A stretch of DNA of 64,000 bases from NCBI GenBank assembly GCA_030686995.1, contig CM060685.1, positions 26,732,065-26,796,064 on the forward strand, in the 5' to 3' direction. The position numbers were made by a program, and so were the translations under genes. The notes beneath the pieces were generated by a model that was not told the DNA's origin, did no database searches, and saw nothing but the letters and a program-made list of their open reading frames with translations. Within the stretch, counting starts at the first letter, position 1. Each line of letters begins with the position of its first letter. Origin of the DNA: Artemisia argyi (Eukaryota > Streptophyta > Magnoliopsida > Asterales > Asteraceae). Positions 22,705 to 34,296 of the stretch are shown one piece after another.

Positions 22705-23968
22705 ATGGTGTCGTCTGAGGAGCACAACTCCATTTACGACATCAAAATTTCCACAGTTTCTTCCGGGTTTATATCCGGACACAATGCATGTCAAGAGCTA
22801 ACAGAAATGGACCTTGCCATGAAGCTTCACTACCTCCGGTTTGTGTACTACTTCACAACACCGGCATTTGAGGGATTGACCATTATAAACATTAAAGAAA
22901 CTATGTTCAATTGGTTAAACTATGCCTACATTCCTTGTGGTCGTTTTAGGAGGTCAGACTCAGGTCGACCTTACATCAAATGCAATGATAGTGGGGTGAG
23001 AATCATCGAGGCTAAGTGTTGTGTGAGTCTTGATGAATGGCTTGAATCTAAAGATGATTCGCGACACAAGCTTCTTGTTCCTGACCATGTACTTGGCCCG
23101 GATTTGAACTTCTCGCCATTGGTTATGATTCAGGTTTGCTTAATTGCTAGTCTCTGCTTTTAACTCTCTTAATATAAACAAGGTTTGATGAGTCTTTGAC
23201 TCAGATGTACATGGCCTAACCGGGTATCCGTGGCTTCTAACCCTTTCTCTTTTCTGGTGAGGATTGAACCTAATTATCTCTATGCTACCTTGGTGGTCCT
23301 ATTTACTACTTAAACCTAGTTAGTTCAGTGATGCTATCTATTTCCTGCACCTGTTGAATCTGTTAAGATTTACCAAATATCTATTATTAGCAGGCCCGGA
23401 TTTAGGCATGTGCAGGCTGTGCGATGGCACAGGGCCCCATTTTTTTAGGGCCTCCGATATCTAGATCTTAATGTTAATAAAAAACTCAGTTTTGGATGTT
23501 TTAATTCTAGTAAGCGATGTTTCTATGAAGGAATGCACTTAAAAAAGTTAGAAACTTATGACTTGAGTCACAGTAGTAAAACAGGGCTCAAAATTTTATT
23601 TTTAACGATGTCAACAATGACGGGGCCTTCCACCGGAGAAGATGACTAAAGTCTTGTTTTAATTTTGTAAATTTCAAGTTTAGCCCTTCTACTTTATAGT
23701 TTGACAAGTAGGCCACGAGTTTAAAGTAATTTGTTTACTACTCCTATCATTTTACTAAAAAGTGAAAAACAACCCAAATATTTACAAAACTGTTTCTTTT
23801 TTATCTTCACGCATAATTTTAATATGGATTTCATTCTTTGATGTTATAAAACACAATTTGAAGCTATATTATATTTCCTGAAATGCTATTGTTAATCTTT
23901 GGGACTTTGTAGACACTTTTCAAATGTTTTACAAAATTTTAATGGATTCTATTGGGGAAAAAAATACA

Positions 23969-24021
<53 letters not shown>

Positions 24022-24297
24022 AAAATCAAAAAAATAAAATCACACAAATTACTGTTGACTTAATTATAGAATCTAATGGCATAAACGCGTAAGCAAATTA
24101 AGTTAAATAACTTTTTAGTATATATTGTTCAAGGGCCTACAACGTAATATGACACAGGGCCCCCGAAATTCATGAGACGGCCCTGATTATTAGAAAGGTC
24201 TTTGAGTAATATATCTATGTTGTCATAACGTACTATATATAGAGATGATGTTATTCCTTGAACCGAATTGTTTTTTGTTTTATCATTTTGAAAGGGC

Positions 24298-24328
<31 letters not shown>

Positions 24329-25449
24329 TGCAAAAGGTGAATTGATATATTATTACTCCAAACATTTACAGAACAAGGAATAAAGAAACTTTCTGTTTTA
24401 GACATGTCCCAAAAACAGAAACAATGAAAGAGAATTCTACTACTTCATATATCAGACAATACTAAACATTCTATCTGACAAGACTAATATCAGACACACA
24501 AATGTATAGCATATCAGCACTATATACACTATCATTTTGAAAGTTGTTATATATTTTTTCTTAAAAAAACCAGGTGCTGTCAACTTTGTATTAGTATTCC
24601 ATCAAGTATCTTCTACCATAAATTTTTATAGCATTTCTTGTATTATCTAGAAATAATGAGACAATCGTATCATAGTTGACTTGTTAACTTTTCATTTTAC
24701 ATAATCGAGAAAAGGTAAAATAACGATTGACCCATTCATTTAACAAATGTTGATTGTCACTGTACATCTACAGTGACCATCAACAACTAACCATAACTTA
24801 TTAAATAACTAAAAGTCTAAAAGTTACAAAACATAATCCAAAATTACTGGAAAGTGACATTTATATTAAGTGGAGGTCTTTGGTTTAACTCTCGTTTTCA
24901 TTTAGTTAAGAGATGGAAAGTGACATGTATATTAAGTAGGAGGGCCTTGGTTTAACTCTTGTTTTCCATTTAATTAAGATAACGATTGAGTATTGACCCA
25001 TTCATTTAATAGAGGTTAGATGACCTTTTTTTTTTTCCTTCTTCTTCTTCTTCTTATTATACTTGACATTTATTATCAATTGTTGATTGTCACCGTACAT
25101 ATAGTCACCGGCTAACCAAAAACTTATTAAATAACTAAAAGTTACAAAACACAATCTAAAATTATTGGAAGTGATATTTATATCAGGGAAATTCATAAAA
25201 AAAAAAACCCAATTTTTCAAACCTATTTCATAAAATACTCAATTTTTTTTCCCAAAAAGCTAAAATACCCGTAAAATTCGCAAATTTATGATCCTTTGAG
25301 AAATTATAAAAAAAATCAAAATTTTTTGATATTTCTTTAATTTAATTTCTTAAAAATAATTTATGGAATTTGTTGTTAAATGTAGTAGAATTATTATGTT
25401 ATGTATTGTTGAGTCCGGTGTAAATAGTAGGCAATTATCAACTATCTGG

Positions 25450-25486
<37 letters not shown>

Positions 25487-26012
25487 AGTTTAAACACTTT
25501 GTAGGTTTTCAATCTATAATTTAGAGAGCTTGGATTTGTGTAAAATGGGGCAGTGAAAACGCCCCGTATGTGAAAAATGGGGATGTGATAAATGGGCTGT
25601 GTATTTTGTTATATATTGTTAGATTTCAAACAATTAAAAAGTTTTGATATTTCTTAAAAAAATCAAAGAGTTTTCAACATATTTTAGAAAATCGAAAATT
25701 TGATTTTTTTAGAAATCATAAAATTTTCAATTTTTTTAAGAAATATATATAAAAAAATGAGTTTTCTATAAAAATTTCACAAAGGATCCCTAAATTTGCC
25801 TTTTCATGAGAATTTTGGTTTTTTTAGAAAAAAATGGGGTATTTTGTAAAATAGGTTTGAAAATTTGGATATTTTTGTGAATTTCCCTTTATAGTAAGTG
25901 AAGTTCCTTGGTTTAACTCTTGTTTTCATTTAGTTAAGAAATGGAAAGTGACATGTATATTAAGCTGGAGGTTGGTTTAACTATTGCTTTCCATTTAGTT
26001 AAGAGGTTTTTT

Positions 26013-26044
<32 letters not shown>

Positions 26045-27051
26045 TTTTGGGAGGGGGGGAGGGGGGGGGTTGGGGGTTCTAACATGTGTCATGGTGGCAC
26101 ATGTTTAACACATTTATTTCCTAAAAAACTTTATTTCTATATAAATAATAAAAATGTTATTTCTATATAATAATGATAAATTTGGTAAACATGATTAATT
26201 TAAAAAACTATTAATATTAACTAAGATATAAATATGTTAATTTCACTTTGATTAATGGCTTAAAGCTTGTACCACCATCATATGAGTTAGAAAATCCCAA
26301 AATTTTAATAACAATTATTGTATTATCTAGAAATAATTAGATAGGTAAAATAACGATTGGCCCATTCATTTAATAGATGTTTATCTAGAAATAATTAGAA
26401 AGATAAAATAACGATTGGGCCATTCATTTAATATATGTTAGATGACTTCTTGTATACACCATATTTTTATAATTTCATATATTGCATGTATTTAGTGACA
26501 CATTTGTCATCACTTGGGCTAAATGATTATAAGATACACATTATATACCTAATTCAAAAGTACAACTTATACAATAAAGAAAAATAAAAATGACTATACA
26601 ACAAAGCAAAGAGTGACAAGTTAATTACATTTTCATGTTCTTTGCCCTTATTTTAATGGGAAAATGATCACTGCAGTTTACTGCAGGGAATTTTGTCTGC
26701 TGTAAGGTATAAACGAGGGATTATTTGTGTAAAATTATGAAAGTTGAAGTCTGCAAAGTGAGGATGTAAGATTTCATTTTTCAACTTTTTGAACCACACA
26801 GCACATAACAACCTGCTGTGAACAGCAACGATGTTATCCCCTATTTTAATAGACAAATAGTCTAATGAAAGCCATCATTGATCGAGAGGAGTGTTTTAGG
26901 CAAAGTTTTTGCGTAAACAATCTTTGAGAGCGCTGATTTCCTTTGGACTTCTGTCGTCTTAGGATAATTTACACTATTAGTTTCTGAGATGTTTGTGAAA
27001 AATGAACTCGCTGGTTCCTGGTACCTACTATAACGAATTTTGCATTTTACC

Positions 27052-27099
<48 letters not shown>

Positions 27100-28113
27100 T
27101 GACGGTTCAAGACAGTTTATGCAACAAACTTTTTGTTGTACCTTTTTTCAATCTTTCAAATTTTTCACATTGTTCTTGTATGCAAGTAGAGTCACTATAA
27201 CATTGAATGAAAACTAAAGATTGTGTAGTGTGTGCATGCGCAGTTAACTGATTTTAAATGTGGTGCCAAATCGGTTGGCATGAGTTGGTCCCATGTGCTT
27301 GGAGATACTTTTTCAGCTGTGGGCTTCATGAACCTTTGGTCCCAAGTTTTTGGAGGCCATTACCCGGCCCGACCACTAACTATGGCCCAACAACAAGCCC
27401 AAGCCCATGATACTCAAAGCCCAAACCCAAGCACAGATCCACTTTCGGTAAGACGGGTTGGCCCGGTTGGAGATCTTTGGTCTACTTCTAACAGCTCCAA
27501 AATGGAAACATTTTCCTTTCATATTTCGACTTCCGAGTTGACTCAGTTGCAAGCAAAGATATATCAAGAGAAAGTTGATAAACAAATTCCTGTGTTCGAG
27601 TGTATTTGTGTTGTAATTTGGCAAAGTCTAGCAAAATGTAGAGATGAGTCGGGACCAAAGATCGTAACCATATGCAAAAATGACTTGAAAAACCGAACTC
27701 AAGGAATCATCACAAATGAAAGCCAAGCCATTAGAGTGGTCAAAACAAACATTTCCGCGCAAAAATATGAGCCATTTGAACTTGGGTGCCTAATTATGGA
27801 CAACGCGGATGATGAACGAGTGAAGATTAAAGAGGCAATGAGAAATGATAAAGAGCTTCCAGATTTTCTCATTTACGGGGCGAATTTGACCTTTGTGGAT
27901 TTGAGTGATGCCTCATTTTATGACATGGAAATTAGAGGACAAAAACCTATCTACGTAAGTTGCGTTATTGATAATATTGGCGATGAAGGTGTCGTTATGG
28001 TTCTTCCAACACCAAAAGGTTGCTCTGATGGAAGAATAGTAAGCATAACATTGCCACAAAATCAAGTAATGAAGTTTAAATCTGCTCTTAAAGAAGATTG
28101 GTATATTGGATGA
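22705..28113 (+). CDS. CER2-like BAHD-family protein (two exons)
   Basis: Exon 1 is 22705-23133 (143 codons, ending CAG before GT). Exon 2 is 27244-28113 (after GCGCAG, 289 codons and TGA). The splice is phase 0 and the product is 432 residues, close to the roughly 420 of Arabidopsis CER2. Recognisable CER2-clade text includes EMDLAMKLHYLR, SGRPYIKCNDSGVRI, LGPDLNFSPLV and, at the start of exon 2, a DFKCG segment leading to SWSHVLGD. The BAHD HxxxD motif is H160 and D164. The C-terminal DFGWG motif is replaced by EIRGQKP near residue 370, as is usual in this clade. Family members act at the ER with the condensing enzyme CER6 to extend fatty acyl chains beyond C28 for cuticular wax, apparently not as classical acyltransferases. 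Both exons are open without stops, so the gene may be functional. The 4110-bp intron carries three transposons. Orthology to CER2, CER26 or a lineage-specific copy cannot be settled here. Confidence 0.9.
23215..23300 (-). mobile_element. Possible SINE remnant in the intron
   Basis: The minus strand has GGTTCAATCCTCACC, a good B box, with a poor A-box candidate upstream and GGATACCCGGTTAGGCCATGT downstream. No tail or target duplication. Confidence 0.3.
23401..24185. mobile_element. hAT non-autonomous element (785 bp) in the intron
   Basis: It begins CAGGCCCGGATTT, ends GAGACGGCCCTG and has an exact 8-base duplication ATTATTAG (23393-23400, 24186-24193). Subterminal CACAGGGCCCC is mirrored by CACAGGGCCCCCG near the other end. 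It contains a long poly-A run (23980-24017) and no transposase frame. Confidence 0.9.
24700..25180 (+). repeat. Dispersed short repeats in the intron
   Basis: Blocks such as GATTGACCCATTCATTTAA (near 24725, 24990, similar at 26355 and 26405) and GGAAAGTGACATGTATATTA with TTGGTTTAACTCT recur several times between 24720 and 26410. They indicate local segmental duplication inside the intron. Confidence 0.7.
25186..25887. mobile_element. MULE-type MITE (702 bp) in the intron
   Basis: Inverted ends GGGAAATTCATAAA and TTTGTGAATTTCCC are long (over 100 bp of complementary arms). The flanks TTTATATCA and TTTATAGTA are a decayed 9-base duplication. A paralogous intron repeat at 24859-24867 shows the uninterrupted target TTTATATTA, an empty site. 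Confidence 0.82.
25451..25485 (+). repeat. Run of 35 consecutive G
   Basis: A pure G35 tract lies in the loop part of the MULE MITE, on the transcribed sense strand of the intron. It could fold into G-quadruplexes in the pre-mRNA. Homopolymer length in an assembly is error-prone. Confidence 0.9.
26658..26841. mobile_element. MULE-type MITE (184 bp) in the intron
   Basis: An exact 9-base duplication TATTTTAAT (26649-26657, 26842-26850) brackets inverted ends GGGAAAATGATCACTGC and, in complement, GGGGATAACATCGTTGC. Inner blocks CTGCAG and CTGCTGTGAACAGCA are also mirrored. Confidence 0.85.
27053..27097 (+). repeat. Poly-A run (45) in the intron
   Basis: An uninterrupted A45 lies about 150 bp before the splice acceptor of exon 2. 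Confidence 0.9.
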
Positions 28114-28544
28114 ACACATGTATGATTACAAGCCGATGCTTCAAAATTTGCTTAGAAGAACGCGTCTTTAGGTTGTGTGATAACTTGGCAGCACTCAAAT
28201 ATTGTTTGGCTCAGTGATTGTCCTAAGTGATATTGCGTTTGTTTGTTTTGAAGGTCCTAGTTTCAAGTTTTAGGGTCGGTAAGGTGAGTTTTGAGTCTTT
28301 AGGATCGTATTGTAATGTCAGTGTTGATGCAGTCCTAGCATCTTGTTAATTTTATTTCTATTAAAGGTTGTGGAAACATGTCTTGTATGATTGCAAAAAC
28401 GTTTATAAATATGATGTGCCCTATCATATAATGGTCAAGTCATATTGATCAATGGCTGATTCAGTCGTAAAACTAAAAATAATTTAACATTACTAACTTC
28501 ATCTTCGCATAACCTCCGATGATAATGTTCGGCATCATTTTCTG

Positions 28545-28594
<50 letters not shown>

Positions 28595-29964
28595 CTCTAC
28601 ATGTATATTTAGTTATTTACGTTCTTGATCTCCAAGGTGGTTCCTAATAATATTTCAATGTAGGTCCCAAATTTTTTTCCCTACGTCACTTCTAAACGAT
28701 TTCGGTCTCTAAGGTGGTTTTCAGGAACCACCTTGATATGCCTATGTCCGCCTCTAATATTGATTGCATTTGGTTGTATATCTTGTTCATTTAAAAGCTT
28801 CAAGTACTCAAGAGTTTTATAAACAATCATTTTCATCTGAGGCCCAAAATTTATGAGTTTTTGACCAAGTAGTTGTTTTTAAAAAACATAATTACCAATG
28901 TATGGCATGACTTATATATCTAATAATAGTCAAATTCTCAATATTTTCTAGTAATGAAAAATTACAAATTGAGCCCTACACACATCTGTAAGTCATTCAT
29001 CTAAAAAAGGAAATTCACACAAAGTTATCATTTCATATTAGAGTATTACTAATATCTTTTATTAGCTAATTCTCTAAAATTTGTGTTTGTGTTTGTGTTA
29101 TGCGTACAATAGCGCTATTGCAAAATCTAAACTAAATAAAATCCTAAAAAATACTAAAAGTAGTTAAACGCATAGAGAAGTCTTTGAAATGACCAACCTT
29201 GATTGAGACAATTATGATTATAAGTTGAGAAAATCAAAGGTTACTTATAATCTCAAGTAACTCAATATCGAGAATCCATAATCTCATAACTCGTGATTTT
29301 ACACGACTCGACGTACTCAAATAACACCTTGGTACAAACAAGCCAAGTGTTTTGCCTTGATGTAAGCATATCCCATGCGAGAAAGGATGCGTTTACGCAA
29401 AGTGACCTTTAACTTAGTTTGACCAATAAGGGAGTAAACCCGTTACGTGATTAGAGAAGACGTAAGCACGGGCTATGAGTATATGAATGCTTTCACTTGA
29501 AGTTACGTGAAATATATAAGCTCCCTAGGTTTAGAAAGCCCTTGGCTAGAGGCGACAGTTAGAAAACTTGAGTTGGCGTTTTCCCGTAAACGGGTGTTTC
29601 AAAAGTTGGATCTCTCTAATCCTAAAACTCGTTTCGAGTGTTTTCAATTAAGCATATAACATATTCATACCTGAATTGAAAGATCCAAATTTTTCGGGTA
29701 AGGCGAAAGCTGACTTTCAAAGTTCGTCCCGACAACATCAGAAGCCTGGCGCATCGCCCACGCGTCAACGCGCGGGCAGCGCGCCAGGAGCACATATTGA
29801 ATCGGGAGAACTTTGGCTAACGTTTGTTATTTTATGTGTTTCGAAGGTTTATTTGTCATCATTAAAACATTAGGAGATATCGTCAATGTTGCCTCAACAC
29901 ATTCCACAAATTGAATGTAACATCCGCCATGTTTAATTGCAAGAAGTAATGTTGATCATAATAA
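28114..29964. other. 3' flank of the CER2-like gene and intergenic DNA
   Basis: The first few hundred bases likely hold the 3' untranslated region; no clear AATAAA was picked out. A T49 run is at 28546-28594. No gene recognised up to 29964. A GC-rich hairpin stands out at 29745-29788. Confidence 0.5.
29745..29788. other. GC-rich hairpin in AT-rich DNA
   Basis: CCTGGCGC and GCGCCAGG are exact complements closing a CG-rich loop that contains ACGCGT and CGCG. The base composition contrasts sharply with the surroundings. Origin unknown, perhaps a retroelement leader fragment. Confidence 0.6.
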
Positions 29965-30309
29965 ATGGCTTACGAATTGAAAGTGAGATATGCATATGTT
30001 GCACGCAAACCAACCATCTCACAAATTGAGTGCAGGCAAATCAACCATCTCACAAATAACATAGAGGAATTCAATGTAAGGTTCCTTCTTTCAAGTGTAA
30101 ATAGCTCAGTCTTGCAGGCTCACAGACCAAACCAAATCACATCTGTAGCCGCCATAAACAATGACAGGCAACAACTACAGTCTGCGCATTCAATTTATGT
30201 AAATGAAAGTATTGCAAATTATTCGTCTTCAGAAGAGAATATAAGCCTTTGGATCCCGAGAAAGATTCAGATTTATCCAAGACAATCACAACAACCTCGA
30301 ACTACATGA
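29965..30309 (+). CDS. Unrecognised ORF, 114 residues
   Basis: ATG to TGA open frame rich in Asn, Ser, Ile and Gln. Its N-terminal part contains a small internal repeat (the DNA ACCATCTCACAAAT occurs twice). No domain, signal peptide or membrane segment seen, and no promoter recognised. It may be a chance frame. Confidence 0.2.
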   Translation: MAYELKVRYAYVARKPTISQIECRQINHLTNNIEEFNVRFLLSSVNSSVLQAHRPNQITSVAAINNDRQQLQSAHSIYVNESIANYSSSEENISLWIPRKIQIYPRQSQQPRTT

Positions 30310-30800
30310 AAGAATAAAAATAGAAAATGGATGCTAACGATCCAGGGTACAACATAAGCAGCAAATGGCCAAAAGAATAGGCCAAATGAAAGATGCAAAT
30401 GGAAACGACCTAGCTTCGAAGTTAGCAGTTTTCATGACAAAAAAAACACCATACTTCATCTCCTCAAATTTTTCGATGAACACAAGAAAACCCAACACAC
30501 ACCAAACCGAAAATCACAAATAACAAAAAAAGAAAAGAAAAAAAAAAACCCGACATAAAGAAAGATATAAAACAAGATTGTTTCAATCTTTCTTTGTTTC
30601 GTACAAACAAGCACAAAACAAAAATGCAACCTACCCGAGACCCGTATAGGATCTTGATGCCGTTTGTATTTGTTTTGATCTAAGCTATAAAGGGTTGTTT
30701 ATTTTTGTGATTGTGATATCAGAATATAAACGAAGAAATATAATTGTTGGTGGCCGTATTCATGTGTAACAAAGATGGGGAAATTTTGATATAAAGAAGA

Positions 30801-30840
30801 CTAGTAATAATACCTGTACCCACACGGGGTTGATTCTAAA
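30801..30840 (-). mobile_element. Helitron 3' terminus-like end
   Basis: On the minus strand AACCCCGTGTGGG, then ACAGGTATTATTA, ends ACTAGT, giving the hairpin plus CTAG arrangement. The element would extend to the right. No 5' end found. Confidence 0.4.
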
Positions 30841-31027
30841 AGTTTTAGTTATGTATGAACATCACTTAAAAAATCTTATGTATATATGTTATAATCTATT
30901 TATTATTTTTAGCTAATCAAATGATTTATAAAATCGTTGGACAAATATGTCATGAGTCATGACATGCATGACAAGCTTTTACATCTTTCAAAAACTACAG
31001 CATTATAGATTTATAGATGCTCATTTA

Positions 31028-31785
31028 CAGGCCCGGCCCTGGCTATGGGCAGTGCGGGCGACGGCCCAGGGCATCATAAAAATGGAGGGCATCAAGCATC
31101 TAGTGTCGTGCAGGTCCAATTTTGAGCAAATGGCTCACTTAAATTTTGTTTTAATGTAAATCTGATTAAAATGTCTGCTTTAAACTTAATATATGTTATT
31201 TTTTACACGATATATGTGAATCACGGATGAGTTTTAGTAATTTAAAAGAAGAAAAAAAAGACAGAAACAGAGGTTTGGGTTTATGCGATTGGAGAAGAAG
31301 GCATTTTGGGAAATATTCAGTTTACACCCTAAGGTTTTTAGGTTTTATACTTTTGTCCTAGTCTTTTATTTTTATGTCTACATATGTCCAAATGAGTTTA
31401 CATAATTGACACTTTCAATCCAATTATGAAAACATTGTTAAAATGGGTCCAATATTTTTAAATGACACCATTTTCTACACTTATTTCAATTTTTTTTAAA
31501 CGATATTCAATAATATTAATGTGATAGATATGAACATGTTATACACAGTTTCGATACAGATATATAATCAAATGTTTCTATGTTTTGTTTTAGATTTTTT
31601 ATTCATCATACATAAATATTATTTTTATTTCAACAAAATAGGATTTACGTAATAGTAGAAGGAAAACGAGCAACAATTTGTACCGTTACCTGTAGAAAAT
31701 ATTACATTGTTTCTTTACAATATTTAGTTGGGGCATTTTTTCAATCGTTTCGCCCAGGGTAGCAAAATACTGAGGACCGGCCCTG
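31028..31785. mobile_element. hAT non-autonomous element (758 bp)
   Basis: It starts CAGGCCCGGCCCTGG and ends GGACCGGCCCTG, flanked by an exact 8-base duplication CTCATTTA (31020-31027, 31786-31793). The subterminal CCCAGGGCATC is mirrored by CGCCCAGGGTAG. It resembles the intron element at 23401-24185 in ends and layout. Confidence 0.92.
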
Positions 31786-32266
31786 CTCATTTAGCACCCC
31801 ATATCAATATAGATTTCAAGCTAGCCTCGCATAGAACGACTGCATCAAGGATTCAAGTATTTTCCTAAAATTTCAAATCACTACCATCCCAATTTTATTT
31901 TCTTTTGAATATCATCATATTCCAAATAATTGAGTGCAAATTCAGACCTTATATGTTACATTAATGTTGGAACTGAATCTATCACAGTGTAGAAATTTTG
32001 TGCATATAATGATGTGTTTACTCAATGTTGCTATTTTGGGGCGATTCTTCCACATACACCCTTAGTCCTTACTTCCACCAATATGGCACTTACAATAAGA
32101 GCATCTTTACTTATATCAAGTTAAAAGATTGAAGAAAAGATCATTAAAATACATTATTAAAAAAAATTGGAGAGAGACATGGTCTAACCTACCTACCTAT
32201 TAATACCATACATGACCTGTTGTAAGAGAAAAAAGAAGCTTAATTACCTCAAAAACTGTTGATGAT

Positions 32267-34296
32267 GTGATATACCCTACATATAAAGACGAGTGTTACG
32301 CGTATGGTTTGTTGACTGATGATAAAGAGTATATTGACGGTCTCATAGAAGCAAGTCAGTGGGGTATGGGTGACTATTTGCGTTCATACTTTGTTAGGCT
32401 AATCGTGTCGGAAAGTATGTCTAGGCCGGAGGTTGTTTGGGATAAGACGTGGCACTTGATGGCAGATGATGTTGAGTCAAGAGAAAGAATAAAACGCAAC
32501 AATCCAGGTATTTACATAATATATCTGTAAAAACTTGACAATTATATATATTCGTTCGTAACTTTATACAATTACATTACACATATTCAGATCTTCAACT
32601 TACGGATATACAAAAGCATGACATTTGCCTAACATATTTGGAGGACATGTTATTGAGCAACTCGAAAAGCCTGAAGGATATTCCACACATGCCGTTACCT
32701 GCTACCGAACACCGCATGGATTTATATAACAGGTTGGTGTATGATGAACTCAGTTACAATAAGCCTGCATTGAGAATACAACATGATTCGTTGTTTGCCA
32801 GTTTAACTCCAGAACAAAAGAGTATATATGCTACTATCATGAATGCGTGTAACACCAACATTGGTGGCATGTTTTTCGTGTATGGTTACGGTGGAACAGG
32901 TAAAACGTATTTGTATAAGACTCTGACTTCTACATTACGCTCTAAAGGTGCTATTGTCTTAAATGTTGCTTCAAGTGGAATAGCTGCACTTTTGTTAGAG
33001 GGTGGCCGCACAGCACATTCTCGGTTTGCAATCCCAATAAATTTGGTCGAAGATTCGATGTGTTCTATAAGTGCGGATAGTGACCTTGCAGAGTTGCTTT
33101 GTATGGCTAAACTTATAATATGGGACGAGGCACCAATGGTACATAGGCATTGTTTTGAGGCGTTTGACAGAACAATGCGCGATGTAACTTCTGTTCCAGA
33201 CAAGGTATTTGGTGGTAAAGTTGTGGTTTTTGGTGGTGACTTTCGTCAAATTTTACCGGTTATACCCAACGGCAGTAGGCAGGATGTTGTCCATGCATCT
33301 ATAAACGCTTCTAAATTGTGGCAACATTGCAAGGTTCTAAAATTAACCGTTAACATGCGTCTTACAGTTGGGACGGATTCGGACAAGAAGGAAGAAATTA
33401 AGGAATTTGCAGATTGGATTCTTGATATAGGTGATGGTAAAGTAGGCGGTAAAAATGATGGTGAGGCTGTAGTCGAATTCCCATTAGAAAGGTTAATTCC
33501 AGACTCGGCAGACCATGTTAGCGCTATAATACAAGAGATATATCCTGGTTTGCGTGCTAATCTATGGAATTCGGCTTATTTCCAAGAGAGGGCTATTCTT
33601 TCTCCTACACATGACAAGGTTGATATAATAAATGAGCATATGCTGTCGTTGTTAGACGGAGAACAAAAAACATATTTTAGCTCAGATACAGTTTGTCTGA
33701 CCGACATGGATGATTCAGTTGATGAGACGTTGTATACGACTGAATTTCTGAACACCATCAAAATGTCGGGAATCCCTCACCACCCGTTAACGTTGAAGGT
33801 AGGTGCCCCGGTTATGTGCCTTCGTAACATTGACCAAAGGGCCGGACTTTGCAACGGTACAAGACTACAAATATTAAGATTGGGAGTTAACAACATTGAG
33901 GCGAGGATAATATCTGGTGGTAATATTGGACAAATATGCGCAATCTCACGTATGGTCGTAAGCCCGTCAGACAAGAAAATGCCTTTCAAACTCAACAGAA
34001 GACAGTTTCCTATATCGATGTGTTTTACGATTACAATCAATAAAAGTCAAGGGCAAACTTTGTCAAAGGTTGGCCTTTTTTTAAAACGTCCTGTTTTTTC
34101 TCATGGTCAGTTGTATGTAGCTGTGTCAAGGGTTAAGAGCAAGGAAGGTTTGAGAGTTCTTTGTTGCGACCGAGAGGGTATAACTACACTAATAAAACAA
34201 ACAACGTTGTATTTAAGGAAGGTTGGCCTTGAAAATGGTACATCATACAAGAAGCAAGATCATCAAGTTTTGTTGACGTGCTTGGTTCTCCAATAA
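32267..34296 (+). pseudogene. Helitron helicase (PIF1-like), 5'-truncated
   Basis: Exon-like 32267-32507 (YPTYKDECYAYGLL, EASQWGMGDYLRS, SRPEVVWDKTW) joins 32591-34296 across an 83-bp GT-AG intron in phase 1, giving about 648 residues. The second part is a full PIF1-type superfamily 1 helicase. It has Walker A GYGGTGKT (DNA near 32884), Walker B IIWDEAPM, GGDFRQILPV, TINKSQGQTL and YVAVSRVKS, all open to TAA at 34296. Helitron transposases also need an N-terminal HUH Rep nuclease; none is seen upstream, and the frame opens at a GTG without an ATG. It is therefore a truncated Helitron protein gene that retains an apparently intact motor. Its own termini were not identified. Confidence 0.88.
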
